From Micromonospora yasonensis (GTDB taxonomy: Bacteria > Actinomycetota > Actinomycetes > Mycobacteriales > Micromonosporaceae), in contig NZ_JAPDPH010000022.1 of NCBI RefSeq assembly GCF_026013475.1, positions 1-54,404 on the forward strand: DNA of 54,404 nt. Direction: 5' to 3'. The notes below the pieces were generated by a model that saw nothing but the letters and a program-made list of their open reading frames with translations, was not told where the DNA came from and did no database searches. Each line of letters begins with the position of its first letter. The stretch's first letter is position 1. Below, piece after piece: positions 38,501-47,056 of this stretch. The position numbers and the translations under genes are program-made.

Positions 38501-39506
38501 CATGCGGGACCTGCTCGGCACGAAGCTGGAACTGCGGTTGGGCGATCCGGCCGAGTCGGAGATCGACCGGCGGGCCGCGCAGAACGTGCCGGTCGGCTCA
38601 CCCGGCCGCGGTCTGACCCGCGACAAGCTGCACTTCCTCAGCGCGGTCTCGCGGATCGACGGCAAGCGCGACATCGAGGACCTGACCGAGGCGTCGGTGG
38701 CCCTGGCCGGGCACGTGGCGGCCAACTGGCCGGGCCGGCCGGCGCCGAAGGTCCGGCTGCTGCCCCGCAAGCTGGCGGTCACCGAGCTGGCGAAGGTCAT
38801 CGACCGGTCCGTCCCGGGCATCCCGATCGGGGTCAACGAGTCGGCGCTCGCCCCGGTCTACCTCGACCTGGCGAACGAGCCGCACCTGACGGTGTTCGGC
38901 GACGCGGAGTGCGGCAAGACCAACCTGCTGCGGCTGATCGCCCGGGGCATCGCCGAGCGGTACACCCCGGCCCAGGCCCGGCTGGTCATCGCCGACTACC
39001 GGCGGGGCCTGCTCGGTGCGGTGGAGGGCGATCACCTGCTCGACTACGCGCCGTCCAACCAGGTGTTCAGCCAGGGCCTCGGCTCGATCCGCAGCGCCCT
39101 GCAGAACCGGCTGCCCGGGCCCGACGTGACCACCGCCCAGCTGCGCGACCGGAGCTGGTGGAAGGGCCCGGACCTCTACATCCTGGTGGACGACTACGAC
39201 CTGGTCGCCTCCGGCGGCAGCAACCCGCTCAGCGCGCTGCACGAACTGCTGCCGCAGGCCCGGGACGTCGGCCTGCACCTGATCATCACGCGGCGGGTCG
39301 GCGGCGTGGCCCGGGCCCTCTACGAGCCGGTGCTGCAACGTCTGCGCGAGCTCGACTCGCCGGGCCTGCTGATGTCCGGCAACCGGGAGGAGGGCGCGGT
39401 CTTCGGCAACCTGCGGCCGAGCCCGCAGCCGCCGGGCCGGGGCACGCTGGTCCGCCGCCGGGACGGGCAGCAGCTGATCCAGACCGCGTGGACGGAGCCG
39501 GTATGA
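35541..39506 (+). CDS. eccC: Type VII secretion ATPase EccC (EccCa-EccCb fused)
   Basis: A 1321-residue motor. Two membrane helices lie at about 35-75, then come three FtsK/SpoIIIE ATPase domains. Walker A motifs are GATGSGKSE (about 478), GASLSGKST (about 834) and GDAECGKTN (about 1119). The first domain has a full Walker B ([13 protein letters not shown]); the second and third have VVDGWNTL and LVDDYDLV without the catalytic Glu, as usual for EccC. It powers ESX export and binds the substrate signal through its C-terminal domain. GTG 35541 has GGGGAGGAG upstream. The single gene corresponds to the fused, not split, form. Confidence 0.96.
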   Translation: MSTVVFRRLPRQPGPALPRGEVLLESPPELPEQQPRGMGQVLMILPMLCGVGAMAFLYAGRGGGMMTYVAGGLFGVSMLGMAIGTLGNGGNDKAELNAQRRDYMRYLAQMRKRTRRAAEQQRAAMTWRHPEPDALWSIAASRRLWERRITEDDFGEARIALGPQRLAVEIVPPETKPVEDLEPMSAIALRRFVRAHSSVPELPTALSLRAFSRIALRGEREAVLDLARAAVGQLVTFHAPDDLIVAVVAAPDRQPVWDWVKWLPHAQHPGRTDAAGARRMVFASLAEAETALANELGGRPRFAPEAKLLTTAPHLVVVLDGGEVSPTCALMGPGLLGATVIDLSGAVPRDAGRWLLCLDVGDGTGLDLVRGATASRLGRPDRLSLAAAEGLARQIAPYRLSQQQGASTEEPLARSMELPDLLGVGDAATVDARQTWRPRSHRDRLRIPLGVGPDGNVVELDFKESAHEGMGPHGLVIGATGSGKSELLRTVVAALAVTHSSEELNFVLVDFKGGATFASLDALPHTSAVITNLSDELPLVDRMRDALAGEMNRRQEVLRAAGNYVSRYDYEKARAAGEPLDPMPSLLIICDEFSELLAAKPDFIDLFVMIGRLGRSLGVHLLLASQRLEEGKLRGLDTHLSYRIGLRTFSAVESRIVLGVPDAYELPNAPGHGYLKTDTSTMLRFRAAYVSGPYRAPGQVQRSTRAQVQRRIVPYSIDYVPVPAAPARLETAPEPEQTGDGKAVAMLDVLIDRLKGQGREAHQVWLPPLTDPPGLAELLPPLKVHPTYGLTTADWPGRGRLTVPVGIVDRPYEQRRDPMMVDLSGAGGNVVIVGASLSGKSTMLRSMLASLAITHTPREVQFFCLDFGGGALRSLEGLPHTSGVAGRRDTEAVRRTIAEVVAIIDERELRFTQHGIDSVASYRRRRAAGEFADDPFGDIFLVVDGWNTLRQEYEELEQTITNLANRGLGFGVHVVITAVRWAEIRINMRDLLGTKLELRLGDPAESEIDRRAAQNVPVGSPGRGLTRDKLHFLSAVSRIDGKRDIEDLTEASVALAGHVAANWPGRPAPKVRLLPRKLAVTELAKVIDRSVPGIPIGVNESALAPVYLDLANEPHLTVFGDAECGKTNLLRLIARGIAERYTPAQARLVIADYRRGLLGAVEGDHLLDYAPSNQVFSQGLGSIRSALQNRLPGPDVTTAQLRDRSWWKGPDLYILVDDYDLVASGGSNPLSALHELLPQARDVGLHLIITRRVGGVARALYEPVLQRLRELDSPGLLMSGNREEGAVFGNLRPSPQPPGRGTLVRRRDGQQLIQTAWTEPV

Positions 39507-39772
39507 GCGACCGGGAGGCCGCGCGCGCGTCGGGCGTTCGGGAAGCCGGGGGGACGCTGTGGCGCGCGTCCGTCCATCTCGTACTGTCGTCGGTGTGATC
39601 CGTTGCGACTCTTGACGTGCGGCATCAGCACGGCCCGAAAGCAGGGCTGCGCGCGTTGGACGTCGTCCGCTACGGTTCGTTTGAAGTGTCCGTCGGTGGG
39701 GTGTGTACGCCTTGCCGCGGGGGAGGGGCGCGGCGGATCCGCCGCCACGAAGATGACGGAAGGGTGTGAAGC

Positions 39773-40081
39773 ATGGCGTTCGAGGTCAGTGCAGCGACTC
39801 TGCACACCGCCGCGAGTGACGTGCGGTCCACGCGCAGCGAGGTCGACGGTGAGCTCAAGAAGCTGTGGAACGTGGTCGACGACCTGGCGATGGCCTGGAA
39901 GGGCCAGGCGTCGACCGGTTTCCAGTCGCTCATGACGCGGTGGAGCGAGGACACGAACAAGCTGCTGACGGCGATGGACAACATCGCCGACCTGCTCGAC
40001 AAGTCGGGTACGACGCACCAGGTCAACGACGAAGAGCAGCAGCAGATGCTGGACAAGTTCCACTCTGCTCTCAACCCGTGA
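39773..40081 (+). CDS. WXG100 protein, EsxB-like
   Basis: A 102-residue helical hairpin with the W-x-G turn in DDLAMAWKGQASTGFQSLMT. GGAAGG precedes the ATG. The C-terminus (DEEQQQMLDKFHSALNP) lacks the Y-x3-D/E export signal, so it probably travels as the partner of the next gene product. It lies 266 nt after eccC, and that gap probably holds the esx promoter, which I could not assign. Confidence 0.92.
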   Translation: MAFEVSAATLHTAASDVRSTRSEVDGELKKLWNVVDDLAMAWKGQASTGFQSLMTRWSEDTNKLLTAMDNIADLLDKSGTTHQVNDEEQQQMLDKFHSALNP

Positions 40082-40109
40082 TCCGCGAAGACAGGCGAAG
40101 GAGGAATTG

Positions 40110-40388
40110 ATGAGCATCAAGGTTGATTACGCCGTTCTCGAGAGCAGCAACCAGCAGATGCAGGCCATCTCGCGGACCATCGACGAGAAGCTGGACACGC
40201 TGCGGTCGATGCTGACCAAGCTCGAGTGGGAGGGCCAGGACCGCGTGGCCTACCAGCAGCACCAGGCTCAGTGGGACGCGGCCGTCCGGGACATCAACAA
40301 GGTCCTGAACGAGATCGGCTCGGCGGTCGGCATCGCGCGCGAGAACTACATGACCACCGAGATGAACAACTCCAAGGTCTGGTCCTGA
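40110..40388 (+). CDS. WXG100 protein, EsxA-like, with YxxxE export signal
   Basis: A 92-residue helical hairpin with W-E-G in TKLEWEGQDRVAYQQHQAQW. The tail ARENYMTTEMNNSKVWS contains Y-M-T-T-E, matching the T7SS Y-x3-[D/E] secretion motif. ATG 40110 follows AAGGAGGAA. It is 28 nt downstream of the EsxB-like gene and should form a heterodimer with it, delivered to EccC. The operon ends at the terminator at 40402. Confidence 0.93.
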   Translation: MSIKVDYAVLESSNQQMQAISRTIDEKLDTLRSMLTKLEWEGQDRVAYQQHQAQWDAAVRDINKVLNEIGSAVGIARENYMTTEMNNSKVWS

Positions 40389-40401
40389 TCTGACCGGTCT
40401 C

Positions 40402-40438
40402 CTGCGGCTCCGCCCGGCATCGCCGAGCGGAGCCGCAG
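40402..40438. terminator. Terminator between esx genes and mycP
   Basis: CTGCGGCTCCGC (40402-40413) and GCGGAGCCGCAG (40427-40438) form a perfect 12-bp stem with a 13-nt loop between convergent genes. Confidence 0.83.
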
Positions 40439-40472
40439 CGCGTTGCGGGCCGGGTCGGCCGTGACCGGCCTG

Positions 40473-41708
40473 CTAGGCGTCCAGCGGCGTGGAGCGGCGG
40501 CCGGGACGCCAGCCGCGCCTCCGACCGAGGATCAGGATCGGCCGGAGGGTCAGCAGGACGGCGGCCAGCCCCGCGCCGACCACGGCCACCCAGATCGCCA
40601 CGGTCCGCTGCCAGGCCAGCGGGTCGGCCGGCGGGGCGGGCTCCGGCATCTTGCCGAGCGGCGGATTGGGCCGGGTGCCCAGCAGGCTGGTCACCGCCCG
40701 GTACGGGTCGACCATGCCGTACCCGACCTCGGTGTTGTGCCCGTCGGGCGGGTTGTCGGCGGTCCGGGTCAGCCGGTAGGCGACCTGCTCGGGGGTGAGG
40801 TCCGGGTGCGCGGCCCGGATCAGGGCGGCCACCCCGGAGACGTACGCGGCGGCGAAGCTGGTGCCGCCCTGCGGCTCGTAGAGGTAGCCCGACCCCCCGG
40901 GGGCCGGACCGACGATGTTCAGGCCGGGCGCGGCGATGTCCACGTAGTCGCCGGTGACCGAGCTGCCGACGTGCCCGCCCTTCTCGTCGATCCCGGCGAC
41001 GGCGATCACCCCGTCGTACGCGGCCGGGTACGCCGGCTGGTCCTGCTGGTTCTCCTGCCGGTTGCCGGCGGCGGCCACCAGCACGACGTTCTTGCGGAGG
41101 GCGTAGTCGACGGCGTCCTTGAGCCGGTCGTCCTGGAGCGTCACCAGGGAAAGATTAATCACGGCGGCCTCGTGGTCGACCGCCCACTTGATCGCCTTGC
41201 CGATCTCGGCCGGGATCGACTCGTCGAAGGTCCGCTGGTTGTCGGCCAGGATGCGGATCGGCAGGATCTTCGCCTCGGGCGCGATCCCGCTGTACGGCAC
41301 GCCGGTGCCCTCCCGCCCGGCGATGATGCCGGCGACCAGGGTGCCGTGGCCGACCAGGTCGCACTGCCCGTCGAGCGGCACCAGGTGGTTGAAGTCGGTG
41401 CCCGGCAGCACCTTGTCGCGCAGCAGGGGGTGGCGGGGCGAGACGCCGGAGTCGATCACCGCCACGGTGATCCCCTTGCCCTTGGTGACGCGCCAGGCCG
41501 CGTCCGGGGCGAGCCGGTTCAGCGCCCAGGTGGGCTGGGTCGGGGCGGGGTTGCCGGCCGGGCCGCACTTCGGCGCCGCCGCCGCCGGGGCGGGCGCCAC
41601 CAGGACGGTGCCGAGCAGCGCCGCGACCGTTCCACAGAGGATGGACCGGAACCGGTGCCCGGTACCGGCGTTCACCGTCGTCCCGTCCGACCGCAAGCTG
41701 TCCCGCAC
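40473..41708 (-). CDS. mycP: Mycosin, type VII-associated serine protease
   Basis: A 411-residue subtilisin-family protease. A signal sequence ends near PAPAAAAPKC. The triad is D86 (VAVIDSGVS), H121 (VGHGTLVAGI) and S284 (GGTSFAAAYVSG), with oxyanion Asn N216. A C-terminal transmembrane helix (about 372-395, WQRTVAIWVAVVGAGLAAVLL) anchors it outside the membrane. Mycosins are essential, membrane-anchored partners of ESX systems. It is the final recognisable T7SS gene in this locus, convergent with the esx pair. Confidence 0.95.
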   Translation of the reverse strand: MRDSLRSDGTTVNAGTGHRFRSILCGTVAALLGTVLVAPAPAAAAPKCGPAGNPAPTQPTWALNRLAPDAAWRVTKGKGITVAVIDSGVSPRHPLLRDKVLPGTDFNHLVPLDGQCDLVGHGTLVAGIIAGREGTGVPYSGIAPEAKILPIRILADNQRTFDESIPAEIGKAIKWAVDHEAAVINLSLVTLQDDRLKDAVDYALRKNVVLVAAAGNRQENQQDQPAYPAAYDGVIAVAGIDEKGGHVGSSVTGDYVDIAAPGLNIVGPAPGGSGYLYEPQGGTSFAAAYVSGVAALIRAAHPDLTPEQVAYRLTRTADNPPDGHNTEVGYGMVDPYRAVTSLLGTRPNPPLGKMPEPAPPADPLAWQRTVAIWVAVVGAGLAAVLLTLRPILILGRRRGWRPGRRSTPLDA

Positions 41709-41764
41709 GCGGCTGAGACTACCGTCGCCGTGTCCGCCGTGCGGTGACGGGCACGGCGGGCCGG

Positions 41765-42094
41765 TCAGCGCTCGGCGGGTTCGGTGGCCGGTTCGGCGGT
41801 GAAGAGCGCCAGGAGGGCGCCGACCTGCTGGTCGGCCTCGGCCGGGTGGCGGAAGTGGCCGCTCGGGTTGATCGTGTACTCGTTGCGCCGGCCCACCCTG
41901 GTGCGCCGCAGGTACCCGCCGGCCTCCAGGTCGGCGACGATCGCCTGGGCGGCCCGTTCGGTCACCCCCACCTCGTCGGCCACGTCCCGCAGTCGGGCGG
42001 TGGGGTTACGGGCGATGGCCAGCAGCACGTGCCCGTGGTTGGTGAGGAAGGTCCAGTTCCGGGCGCTCCCGTTCTCGCCTGCTGTCGTCGCCAT
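41765..42094 (-). CDS. Winged-helix (MarR/ArsR-like) regulator
   Basis: A 109-residue winged helix: WTFLTNHGHVLLAIARNPTA, then RLRDVADEVGVTERAAQAIVADLEAGGYLRRTRVGRRNEYTI (recognition helix and wing). I prefer ATG 42094, 7 nt after TACCAT (42102-42107), matching the leaderless starts elsewhere in the window; ATG 42103 adds three residues. It is divergent from the carbonic anhydrase gene and may regulate it. No ligand-binding residues can be assigned. Confidence 0.78.
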   Translation of the reverse strand: MATTAGENGSARNWTFLTNHGHVLLAIARNPTARLRDVADEVGVTERAAQAIVADLEAGGYLRRTRVGRRNEYTINPSGHFRHPAEADQQVGALLALFTAEPATEPAER

Positions 42095-42278
42095 GGCCGC
42101 CATGGTATTGCCCGGTGCCGGGTCGGCCGGTTCTGGCCCGCTCCGGAGTGCGGGCCGGACGGGAGCGCCGACGGGGCCGTGGTCAAGGGTCGCCCGACGC
42201 ATGAATTCTGTATCACGTATACCTTGACGTGCCTTGTGCTGCGTGTGACGGTGAGGGCATGACGAGGAAGGCACTGCA

Positions 42279-42950
42279 TTGACGCCGACCACTCCGGAAC
42301 AGGCGCTCGCGGAGCTGTGCGCCGGCAACAACCGGTTCGTCACCGGCGCTCCCCGCCATCCGAATCAGGACGCCGGTCACCGGGCCGCCGTCGCCGACGG
42401 CCAGCACCCGTTCGCGGTGATCGTCGGCTGCTCCGACTCCCGGCTCGCCGCCGAGATCATCTTCGACCGGGGCCTCGGTGACCTCTTCGTGGTCCGCACC
42501 GCCGGCCACACCGTCGGCCCCGAGGTGCTCGGCAGCGTCGAATACGCGGTCACCATCCTCGGCACCCCGTTGGTCGTGGTGCTCGGGCACGACTCCTGCG
42601 GCGCGGTGCAGGCTGCCCGGGAGTCGGTGCGTACCGGCACGTCCCCGGCCGGGCACCTCGGCGCGCTGGTCGACGCCGTCGCGCCCAGCCTGCTGCGGGC
42701 CGCGCGGGAGGGTGTGGAGGACGTCAACGGGATCGTCGACATCCACATCGCGCAGACCGTGGAGGCCATGCTGGCCCGCTCCGCCGTACTCGCCGAGCGG
42801 GTGGCCGCCGGGCGGTGCGCGGTGGTCGGCATGTCGTACCGGCTCAGCGCGGGCGAGGTGCGCACAGTCGCCGCGGTGCCCGCCCGGGCGCCGTCCGCAA
42901 CGCTGCCTGCCCCGGCCGCCCCCGGGGACCAGGCGCCCGCCGCCGCCTGA
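42279..42950 (+). CDS. Beta-class carbonic anhydrase
   Basis: A 223-residue beta-carbonic anhydrase that interconverts CO2 and bicarbonate. Zinc ligands are C51 (VGCSDSR, with the D53/R55 dyad), H104 and C107 (GHDSCGAV). The start is TTG 42279 with GAGGAAG 8 nt upstream; no in-frame ATG fits better. The last 20 residues are Pro/Ala-rich and non-conserved. The AT-rich pocket upstream (TGTATCACGTATACC, 42208-42222) is the likely promoter/operator region shared with the divergent regulator. Confidence 0.92.
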   Translation: MTPTTPEQALAELCAGNNRFVTGAPRHPNQDAGHRAAVADGQHPFAVIVGCSDSRLAAEIIFDRGLGDLFVVRTAGHTVGPEVLGSVEYAVTILGTPLVVVLGHDSCGAVQAARESVRTGTSPAGHLGALVDAVAPSLLRAAREGVEDVNGIVDIHIAQTVEAMLARSAVLAERVAAGRCAVVGMSYRLSAGEVRTVAAVPARAPSATLPAPAAPGDQAPAAA

Positions 42951-42967
42951 CCGACCCCGCAAACGGC

Positions 42968-43002
42968 ACAGGGGCCGCCCGCGAGTGCGGGACGGCCCCT
43001 GT
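42968..43002. terminator. Terminator between carbonic anhydrase and wall hydrolase genes
   Basis: ACAGGGGCCG (42968-42977) and CGGCCCCTGT (42993-43002) pair perfectly, with an inner CCCGC/GCGGG stem and one bulged A. It separates convergent genes. Confidence 0.85.
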
Positions 43003-43017
43003 TCGCGTGCGTTGGCG

Positions 43018-44037
43018 CTACAACAGCGACATGTGTACGTGGTCGGTGTGGTTGGAGGGCCCGCTGTACCTCTTCCAGCCGGTCGCCGGGAACCAGATCT
43101 GCCGGTTCCAGATCACGTAGTAGATGCCCAGCCGGTCGGCGTTGCGGATGAGGAAGGCGGCGACGTTGTTGCCGTACATCCGCATGTCGTTGTTGTGCCA
43201 GGAGGAGAAGCCGCTCCTCTGCAGCGACCAGTCGCAGGCCCGGCCCTTCGGATGCTCCCACGGCCCACCGGACCGGTAGCAGCCCGCGAAGCGGTTGAAG
43301 CCGGCCTTCCTGACCTCCTTGTACGCGTGCAGCGTGCGCGGCGTGACGCAGCCCGAGGTGGTCGGGTCGTCCTCGCTGCACGACTCGGGCTTCCAGTCGC
43401 CGTCGGCGGTGCGGCCGGGGCCGATCGCGGCGACCTTCGAGGTGGCCGAGACCAGGCCGCCGGTGAAGCCCATCCCACCGACCAGCTTCAGCGCCTTCTC
43501 CGTCTCGGCCTTCTCCCGGGCCATCACGTTGGTCTGCTTCTGCTGCTCGCGTACCTCGGCGTCGAGGGCGAGCTTGGCCTGCTCGGCGCGGTTCTTCGCC
43601 GCGTTGACCGCGGCGAGCTTCTGGGCGTTCACCATGTTCAGCTCGTCCAGGGCGGCGGCCCGGCGGACGAACGAGTCGGGCGAGTTGCTCTCCAGCAGCA
43701 TGGTCATCGCGCCCAGGCGGCCGGTCCGGTAGGACTGCGCCGCGATCGCGGTGACCTGCGGGCTGAGCGCATCGAGTTCCTGTTGCGCCGCGCGTACCTC
43801 CAGGGCCAGCTGGAGCTGGCGCTTCTTCGAGTTCTCCAGCTTGGTCTTTGCCCGGATGAAGTTGCGGTTCGCCTGCGCGATGGCGTCGGAGATGAGCTGG
43901 GGCTCGCCGTCCTCCTCGTGCCCGGAGGGGGTGGGCGCGTTGGGCGCGGCCGAGGCCGGGGTGGGCCCGAGGATGATGGCGCAGGCGGCGAGCACGGCCA
44001 CCACGGGTGTCAACCAGCGGCGTAGGGGTGCCGTCAC
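43018..44037 (-). CDS. Secreted coiled-coil protein with VldE/M15-like C-terminal domain
   Basis: A 339-residue exported protein. A signal peptide (LTPVVAVLAACAIILGPTPA, then SAAP) precedes a long coiled coil (about 45-190, RNFIRAKTKLENSKKRQLQL, AEVREQQKQTNVMAREKAET). The C-terminal domain has WEHPKGRACDWSL and ends NHTDHVHMSLL, the His/Asp pattern of the ARB_07466/VldE-like, M15-related family. The layout resembles RipA/CwlO-type wall hydrolases. I chose GTG 44037 because GGAAGGG lies 6 nt upstream; ATG 44052 lies inside the riboswitch 3' boundary. Control by a c-di-AMP riboswitch supports a role in cell-wall turnover. Confidence 0.85.
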   Translation of the reverse strand: MTAPLRRWLTPVVAVLAACAIILGPTPASAAPNAPTPSGHEEDGEPQLISDAIAQANRNFIRAKTKLENSKKRQLQLALEVRAAQQELDALSPQVTAIAAQSYRTGRLGAMTMLLESNSPDSFVRRAAALDELNMVNAQKLAAVNAAKNRAEQAKLALDAEVREQQKQTNVMAREKAETEKALKLVGGMGFTGGLVSATSKVAAIGPGRTADGDWKPESCSEDDPTTSGCVTPRTLHAYKEVRKAGFNRFAGCYRSGGPWEHPKGRACDWSLQRSGFSSWHNNDMRMYGNNVAAFLIRNADRLGIYYVIWNRQIWFPATGWKRYSGPSNHTDHVHMSLL

Positions 44038-44055
44038 AGTGTTCCCTTCCATCGA

Positions 44056-44215
44056 CCGCCGACCGGGTTAGCTGCCGGGTTCGGGACGGAAGAGGCCCCT
44101 ACCGCTGGCGCGGATTCACCCCAGGTACCTGGTTCCCCGGCTCGCCTGTGGGCGATTGGGCGGTGGCACCGCTGGCGCCGCTGCGCGCCTTTGACGGTGA
44201 CCGGCAGTGAGGTTA
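44056..44215 (-). promoter_or_regulatory. c-di-AMP riboswitch (ydaO/yuaA class)
   Basis: On the minus strand the leader carries the ydaO core in order: GAGCCGGGGAACC (about 44130), GGGGTGAATCCGCG (about 44119), and CGTCCCGAACCC, GGCAGCTAACCCGGTCGGCGG (44057-44088). These are the invariant blocks of this aptamer. It ends about 20 nt before the GTG at 44037, with the ribosome site directly beside it. In actinobacteria this class controls wall hydrolases and is an OFF switch when c-di-AMP is high. The outer 5' boundary is approximate. Confidence 0.92.
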
Positions 44216-44326
44216 CCTGAGAGTCCGCGCGGGGATCTACGTCCGGAAGCCGACCAGAAGCCCTATTTCGTCGTGCCGGTGCGTGACCAGCATCGCGTGT
44301 GAAATTGGTGGTCACGCTGCGGAGTG

Positions 44327-45634
44327 TCACCATACGGCGTCCGTGGTCGTCGCCGACCCGGGTCGGCCACCGAGCGCCGCCAGAGCGTCGTCCCGGTCGG
44401 CCGGCGGTCGTGGCCGCACCGGCCCCTCGGGGCCGGCGGTCGCGGCGGCACCACCGCGACCGGCGGTGGCCACCACGGCGGCCAGCCCGGTGGTCAGCGG
44501 TACGGCGGCGATCAGGCCGAGCGTGGCCACCGCGCTGCGGACGATCTCCTGGGCCATGAATTCGCTGGTGAGGATCTGGCTGACTGGCCGCGAGTCGGCG
44601 ACGAGCAGGAGCAGCAGCGGCAGCGACGCGCCCGCGTACGCCAGCACGATGGTGTTGACCGTGGAGGCGATATGGGCCCGGCCCACCCGGGTGGCCGCCC
44701 GGTAGAGCTGGATCCGGGACAGCTCCGGGTTGGCGTGCGCCAGTTCGGTGACCGTCGCGGCCTGGGTGACCGTGACGTCGTCCAGTACGCCCAGCGAGCC
44801 GATGATGATGCCGGCCAGCAGTAGCCCGTGCAGGTCGACGTCGCGCTGGAACATGGAGAGCGTGGTGGCGTCCTCGCTGCCGAAGCCGGTCAGGTGGGTG
44901 GCCGCGGTGGCCAGCGTGCCGAGGACGCCGGTGAGCACCAGGCTGCCCAGGGTGCCGAGGACCGCCACCGAGGTCTGCGCGGTGATCCCGTGGGTGAGAT
45001 AGAGCACCACGAACATGATCAGCGCGGCGCCGACGATCGCGACCAGCAGCGGTGGCTGGCCGGCGCCGATCCCGGGAAGCACGAAGCCGAGCAGGATGGC
45101 GAAGCTCGCGGCCAATCCGCCCAGGGCGGCCAGCCCACGCCAGCGGCCGAAGGCCACGATGGCGACGGCGAAGAGCACGGCGAGCCAGACCAGCGGCGTA
45201 CCCCGCTGGTGTTCGGCGATGTGGTAGTTCTTCGTCGCCGGGTCGGCCGGGTCCGTCAGCTCGACCAGGATGATCTTGTCGCCGACCTCGACCCGGGGCG
45301 CGCCCGGGCCGGACGGGACCGGCGCCTCGACCTGGCGACCGGCGTCCGGCCCCTGCTCGGCGGCGACCGTGACCGTGCCGCACGGACCGTCGGAGCCGCC
45401 CGGGGCCTCCTCCGGCGTCTCGGGGGTCACCGGGCAGGCCTCGGTCACCACCCGGGTGACGGTGCCCTGGTAGCGCGGCGGCTCCGGGCCGGCCGCCGGC
45501 TCCCGGGTGTCCCGGGGCCAGAGCACCAGCGCGGCGATCACCGTGATCGCGAAGAGCGGCACCACCGTGGCGAGCAGCAGCCGCCGTACGCCCGGTGGGG
45601 CGGACGGAGCGGGACGGGTGTGGTCGGCGCCCAT
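44327..45634 (-). CDS. YibE/F-like integral membrane protein
   Basis: A 435-residue YibE/F protein with an N-terminal transmembrane helix, a small extracytoplasmic domain (about 50-150, with TEACPVTPETPEEAPGG and the beta-strand set KIILVELTDPADPATKNYHI) and about eight further helices. GGIIIGSLGVLDDVTVTQAA-type wording (IIGSLGVLDDVTVTQAATVTEL) is the family signature. ATG 45634 has GGGAG upstream. The family's transport role is unproven. Its position beside copper genes is only suggestive. It points toward the riboswitch-controlled gene. Confidence 0.88.
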   Translation of the reverse strand: MGADHTRPAPSAPPGVRRLLLATVVPLFAITVIAALVLWPRDTREPAAGPEPPRYQGTVTRVVTEACPVTPETPEEAPGGSDGPCGTVTVAAEQGPDAGRQVEAPVPSGPGAPRVEVGDKIILVELTDPADPATKNYHIAEHQRGTPLVWLAVLFAVAIVAFGRWRGLAALGGLAASFAILLGFVLPGIGAGQPPLLVAIVGAALIMFVVLYLTHGITAQTSVAVLGTLGSLVLTGVLGTLATAATHLTGFGSEDATTLSMFQRDVDLHGLLLAGIIIGSLGVLDDVTVTQAATVTELAHANPELSRIQLYRAATRVGRAHIASTVNTIVLAYAGASLPLLLLLVADSRPVSQILTSEFMAQEIVRSAVATLGLIAAVPLTTGLAAVVATAGRGGAAATAGPEGPVRPRPPADRDDALAALGGRPGSATTTDAVW

Positions 45635-45804
45635 GGCGGATCTCCCAACGATTCGCGGCGGGATACGTGTCACCCGGTCGGTTCATCGACCGGGCCGCCC
45701 GCGGGACGGCGCAGGCCGGGTCGTCGTCGGAATGGTAGCCAGCCGGCCCGGCCGCGCGGCCGGATCGGGACGGGCCCGGCGGGTTCCTCCCGGGTCCCGG
45801 GGCG

Positions 45805-46278
45805 ATGGCCGCTACCGTGGTGATCGTGGCGACGGGGACGGCGGTGACCGGACGGTGGGTCCGGCTCCTGCTGCTGCTCTGCACCCTGGTCGGGCTGACC
45901 GTGATGCACACCCTCGGCCACGGCGCGCACACCCCGGCCGACCACGCCACCGGGCACCCGGCGGCCCACGCCGCCTCCGCCGCGATGGCGGCCGGACCGG
46001 TCGTCGCCGGCCCGGACCAGGACTGCCCGGGGGACGGCTGCCAGGTGCGCGCGCTCCCGCTCGGCGACCTCGGCGGGCATCCGTCCGGGTGGAGCGTCTG
46101 CCTCGCGGTGCTCGGCGCGTTCGCGGTCGCGCTGCTGGTCGCAGTGCTGCTGCGGGTCCGGTCACGCCCAGCAGGCCCGACCGTCGGTGGCGCGCTCACG
46201 CTCACCGTCGGCCCGCGCGCCCCGCCGGCACGGCGGTACGGACTACGCCTCGCCACGGCGTCGGTGCTGCGCAGATAG
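45805..46278 (+). CDS. DUF6153-like membrane protein
   Basis: A 157-residue protein with two hydrophobic helices (VRLLLLLCTLVGLTVMHTLG and VCLAVLGAFAVALLVAVLLR) around a His/Ala-rich extracytoplasmic loop (HGAHTPADHATGHPAAHAAS, DQDCPGDGCQ). The MHTLGHG end of helix 1 resembles DUF6153, a small actinobacterial family often near copper and DUF305 genes. The start is uncertain: ATG 45805, GTG 45826 (7 nt after TACCGT, possibly leaderless) or GTG 45847. The His-rich loop and neighbours suggest metal handling. Confidence 0.68.
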   Translation: MAATVVIVATGTAVTGRWVRLLLLLCTLVGLTVMHTLGHGAHTPADHATGHPAAHAASAAMAAGPVVAGPDQDCPGDGCQVRALPLGDLGGHPSGWSVCLAVLGAFAVALLVAVLLRVRSRPAGPTVGGALTLTVGPRAPPARRYGLRLATASVLRR

Positions 46279-46363
46279 GAGCGCCCGGCGCGGGTCGACC
46301 GGACCACCCGGTGACCCGCGTCCCCGCCCGCTGCGTACGTTCCGACACCGAAAGGCTTTCACC

Positions 46364-46999
46364 GTGTTCACTCGTACCCTCGCGCGTCGGGCCGCCATGG
46401 CCGGCGCGACCGTAACCGCGGCCCTTGTCCTCGCCGGCTGCGGCGGCGACCACTCGACCTCCGGCGCGGACCACGACATGCCGGGCGTGAGCGGCACCGG
46501 CACGCCCGCCGCCGGGGCCTCGGCCTCGTTCGGCGACGCGGACGTGATGTTCGCCCAGATGATGATTCCGCACCACCGGCAGGCCGTGGCGATGGCCGAG
46601 CTGGCCGGGTCCCGGGCCGCCGACCCGGAGCTGAAGAAGCTGGCCGGGCAGATCAAGGCCGCCCAGGCGCCGGAGATCGCGACCATGACCGGGTGGCTCG
46701 CCGCCTGGGGGCGGCCGGTCCCGTCGGCGAGCGCCGGCCACGGCATGCCGGGGATGGACCACGGCATGCCCGGGATGATGTCCGATGCCGAGATGGACAA
46801 GCTCGGGGCGGCGTCCGGCACGGACTTCGACCGGCAGTTCCTGACCATGATGATCGCCCACCACGAGGGCGCGATCACCATGGCGAAGGACGAACTGGCC
46901 CGGGGCGAGAACCCGGACGCCAAGGTGCTCGCCGAGCAGATCGTCACCGCTCAGCAGGGTGAGATCGACACCATGAAGAAGATGCTCGACCGGCTCTGA
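46364..46999 (+). CDS. DUF305 lipoprotein, copper-associated
   Basis: A 211-residue lipoprotein. The signal ends in the lipobox LAGC (lipidated C26). The DUF305 domain contains paired motifs VMFAQMMIPHHRQAVAMAEL and LTMMIAHHEGAITMAKDEL. Met/His-rich inserts (GHGMPGMDHGMPGMM) look suited to binding Cu(I). GTG 46364 has AAAGG 8 nt upstream. DUF305 proteins accompany copper resistance genes in many bacteria. It follows the DUF6153-like gene by 85 nt and ends at a terminator shared with the SHOCT gene. Confidence 0.88.
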   Translation: MFTRTLARRAAMAGATVTAALVLAGCGGDHSTSGADHDMPGVSGTGTPAAGASASFGDADVMFAQMMIPHHRQAVAMAELAGSRAADPELKKLAGQIKAAQAPEIATMTGWLAAWGRPVPSASAGHGMPGMDHGMPGMMSDAEMDKLGAASGTDFDRQFLTMMIAHHEGAITMAKDELARGENPDAKVLAEQIVTAQQGEIDTMKKMLDRL

Positions 47000-47007
47000 G
47001 CCGGGGT

Positions 47008-47048
47008 GCGCCGGGTGCCGGGGTCGCCGCGACCTCGGCGCCCGGCGC
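47008..47048. terminator. Terminator between DUF305 and SHOCT genes
   Basis: GCGCCGGGTGCCG (47008-47020) pairs with CGGCGCCCGGCGC (47036-47048) through 13 pairs including one G-U, over a 15-nt loop, between convergent stops. Confidence 0.7.
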
Positions 47049-47056
47049 CGGGTCGG

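Noticed and set aside
39507..39772. Small genes between eccC and the first esx gene
   Set aside because: Frames here are short, Arg/Ser-rich and lack ribosome sites; the gap more likely holds the esx promoter.
44034..46307. 757-codon minus-strand frame spanning the riboswitch, YibE/F and DUF6153-like regions
   Set aside because: It runs out of frame through YibE/F and across the noncoding riboswitch leader; its composition is Arg/Pro/Gly-rich noise.
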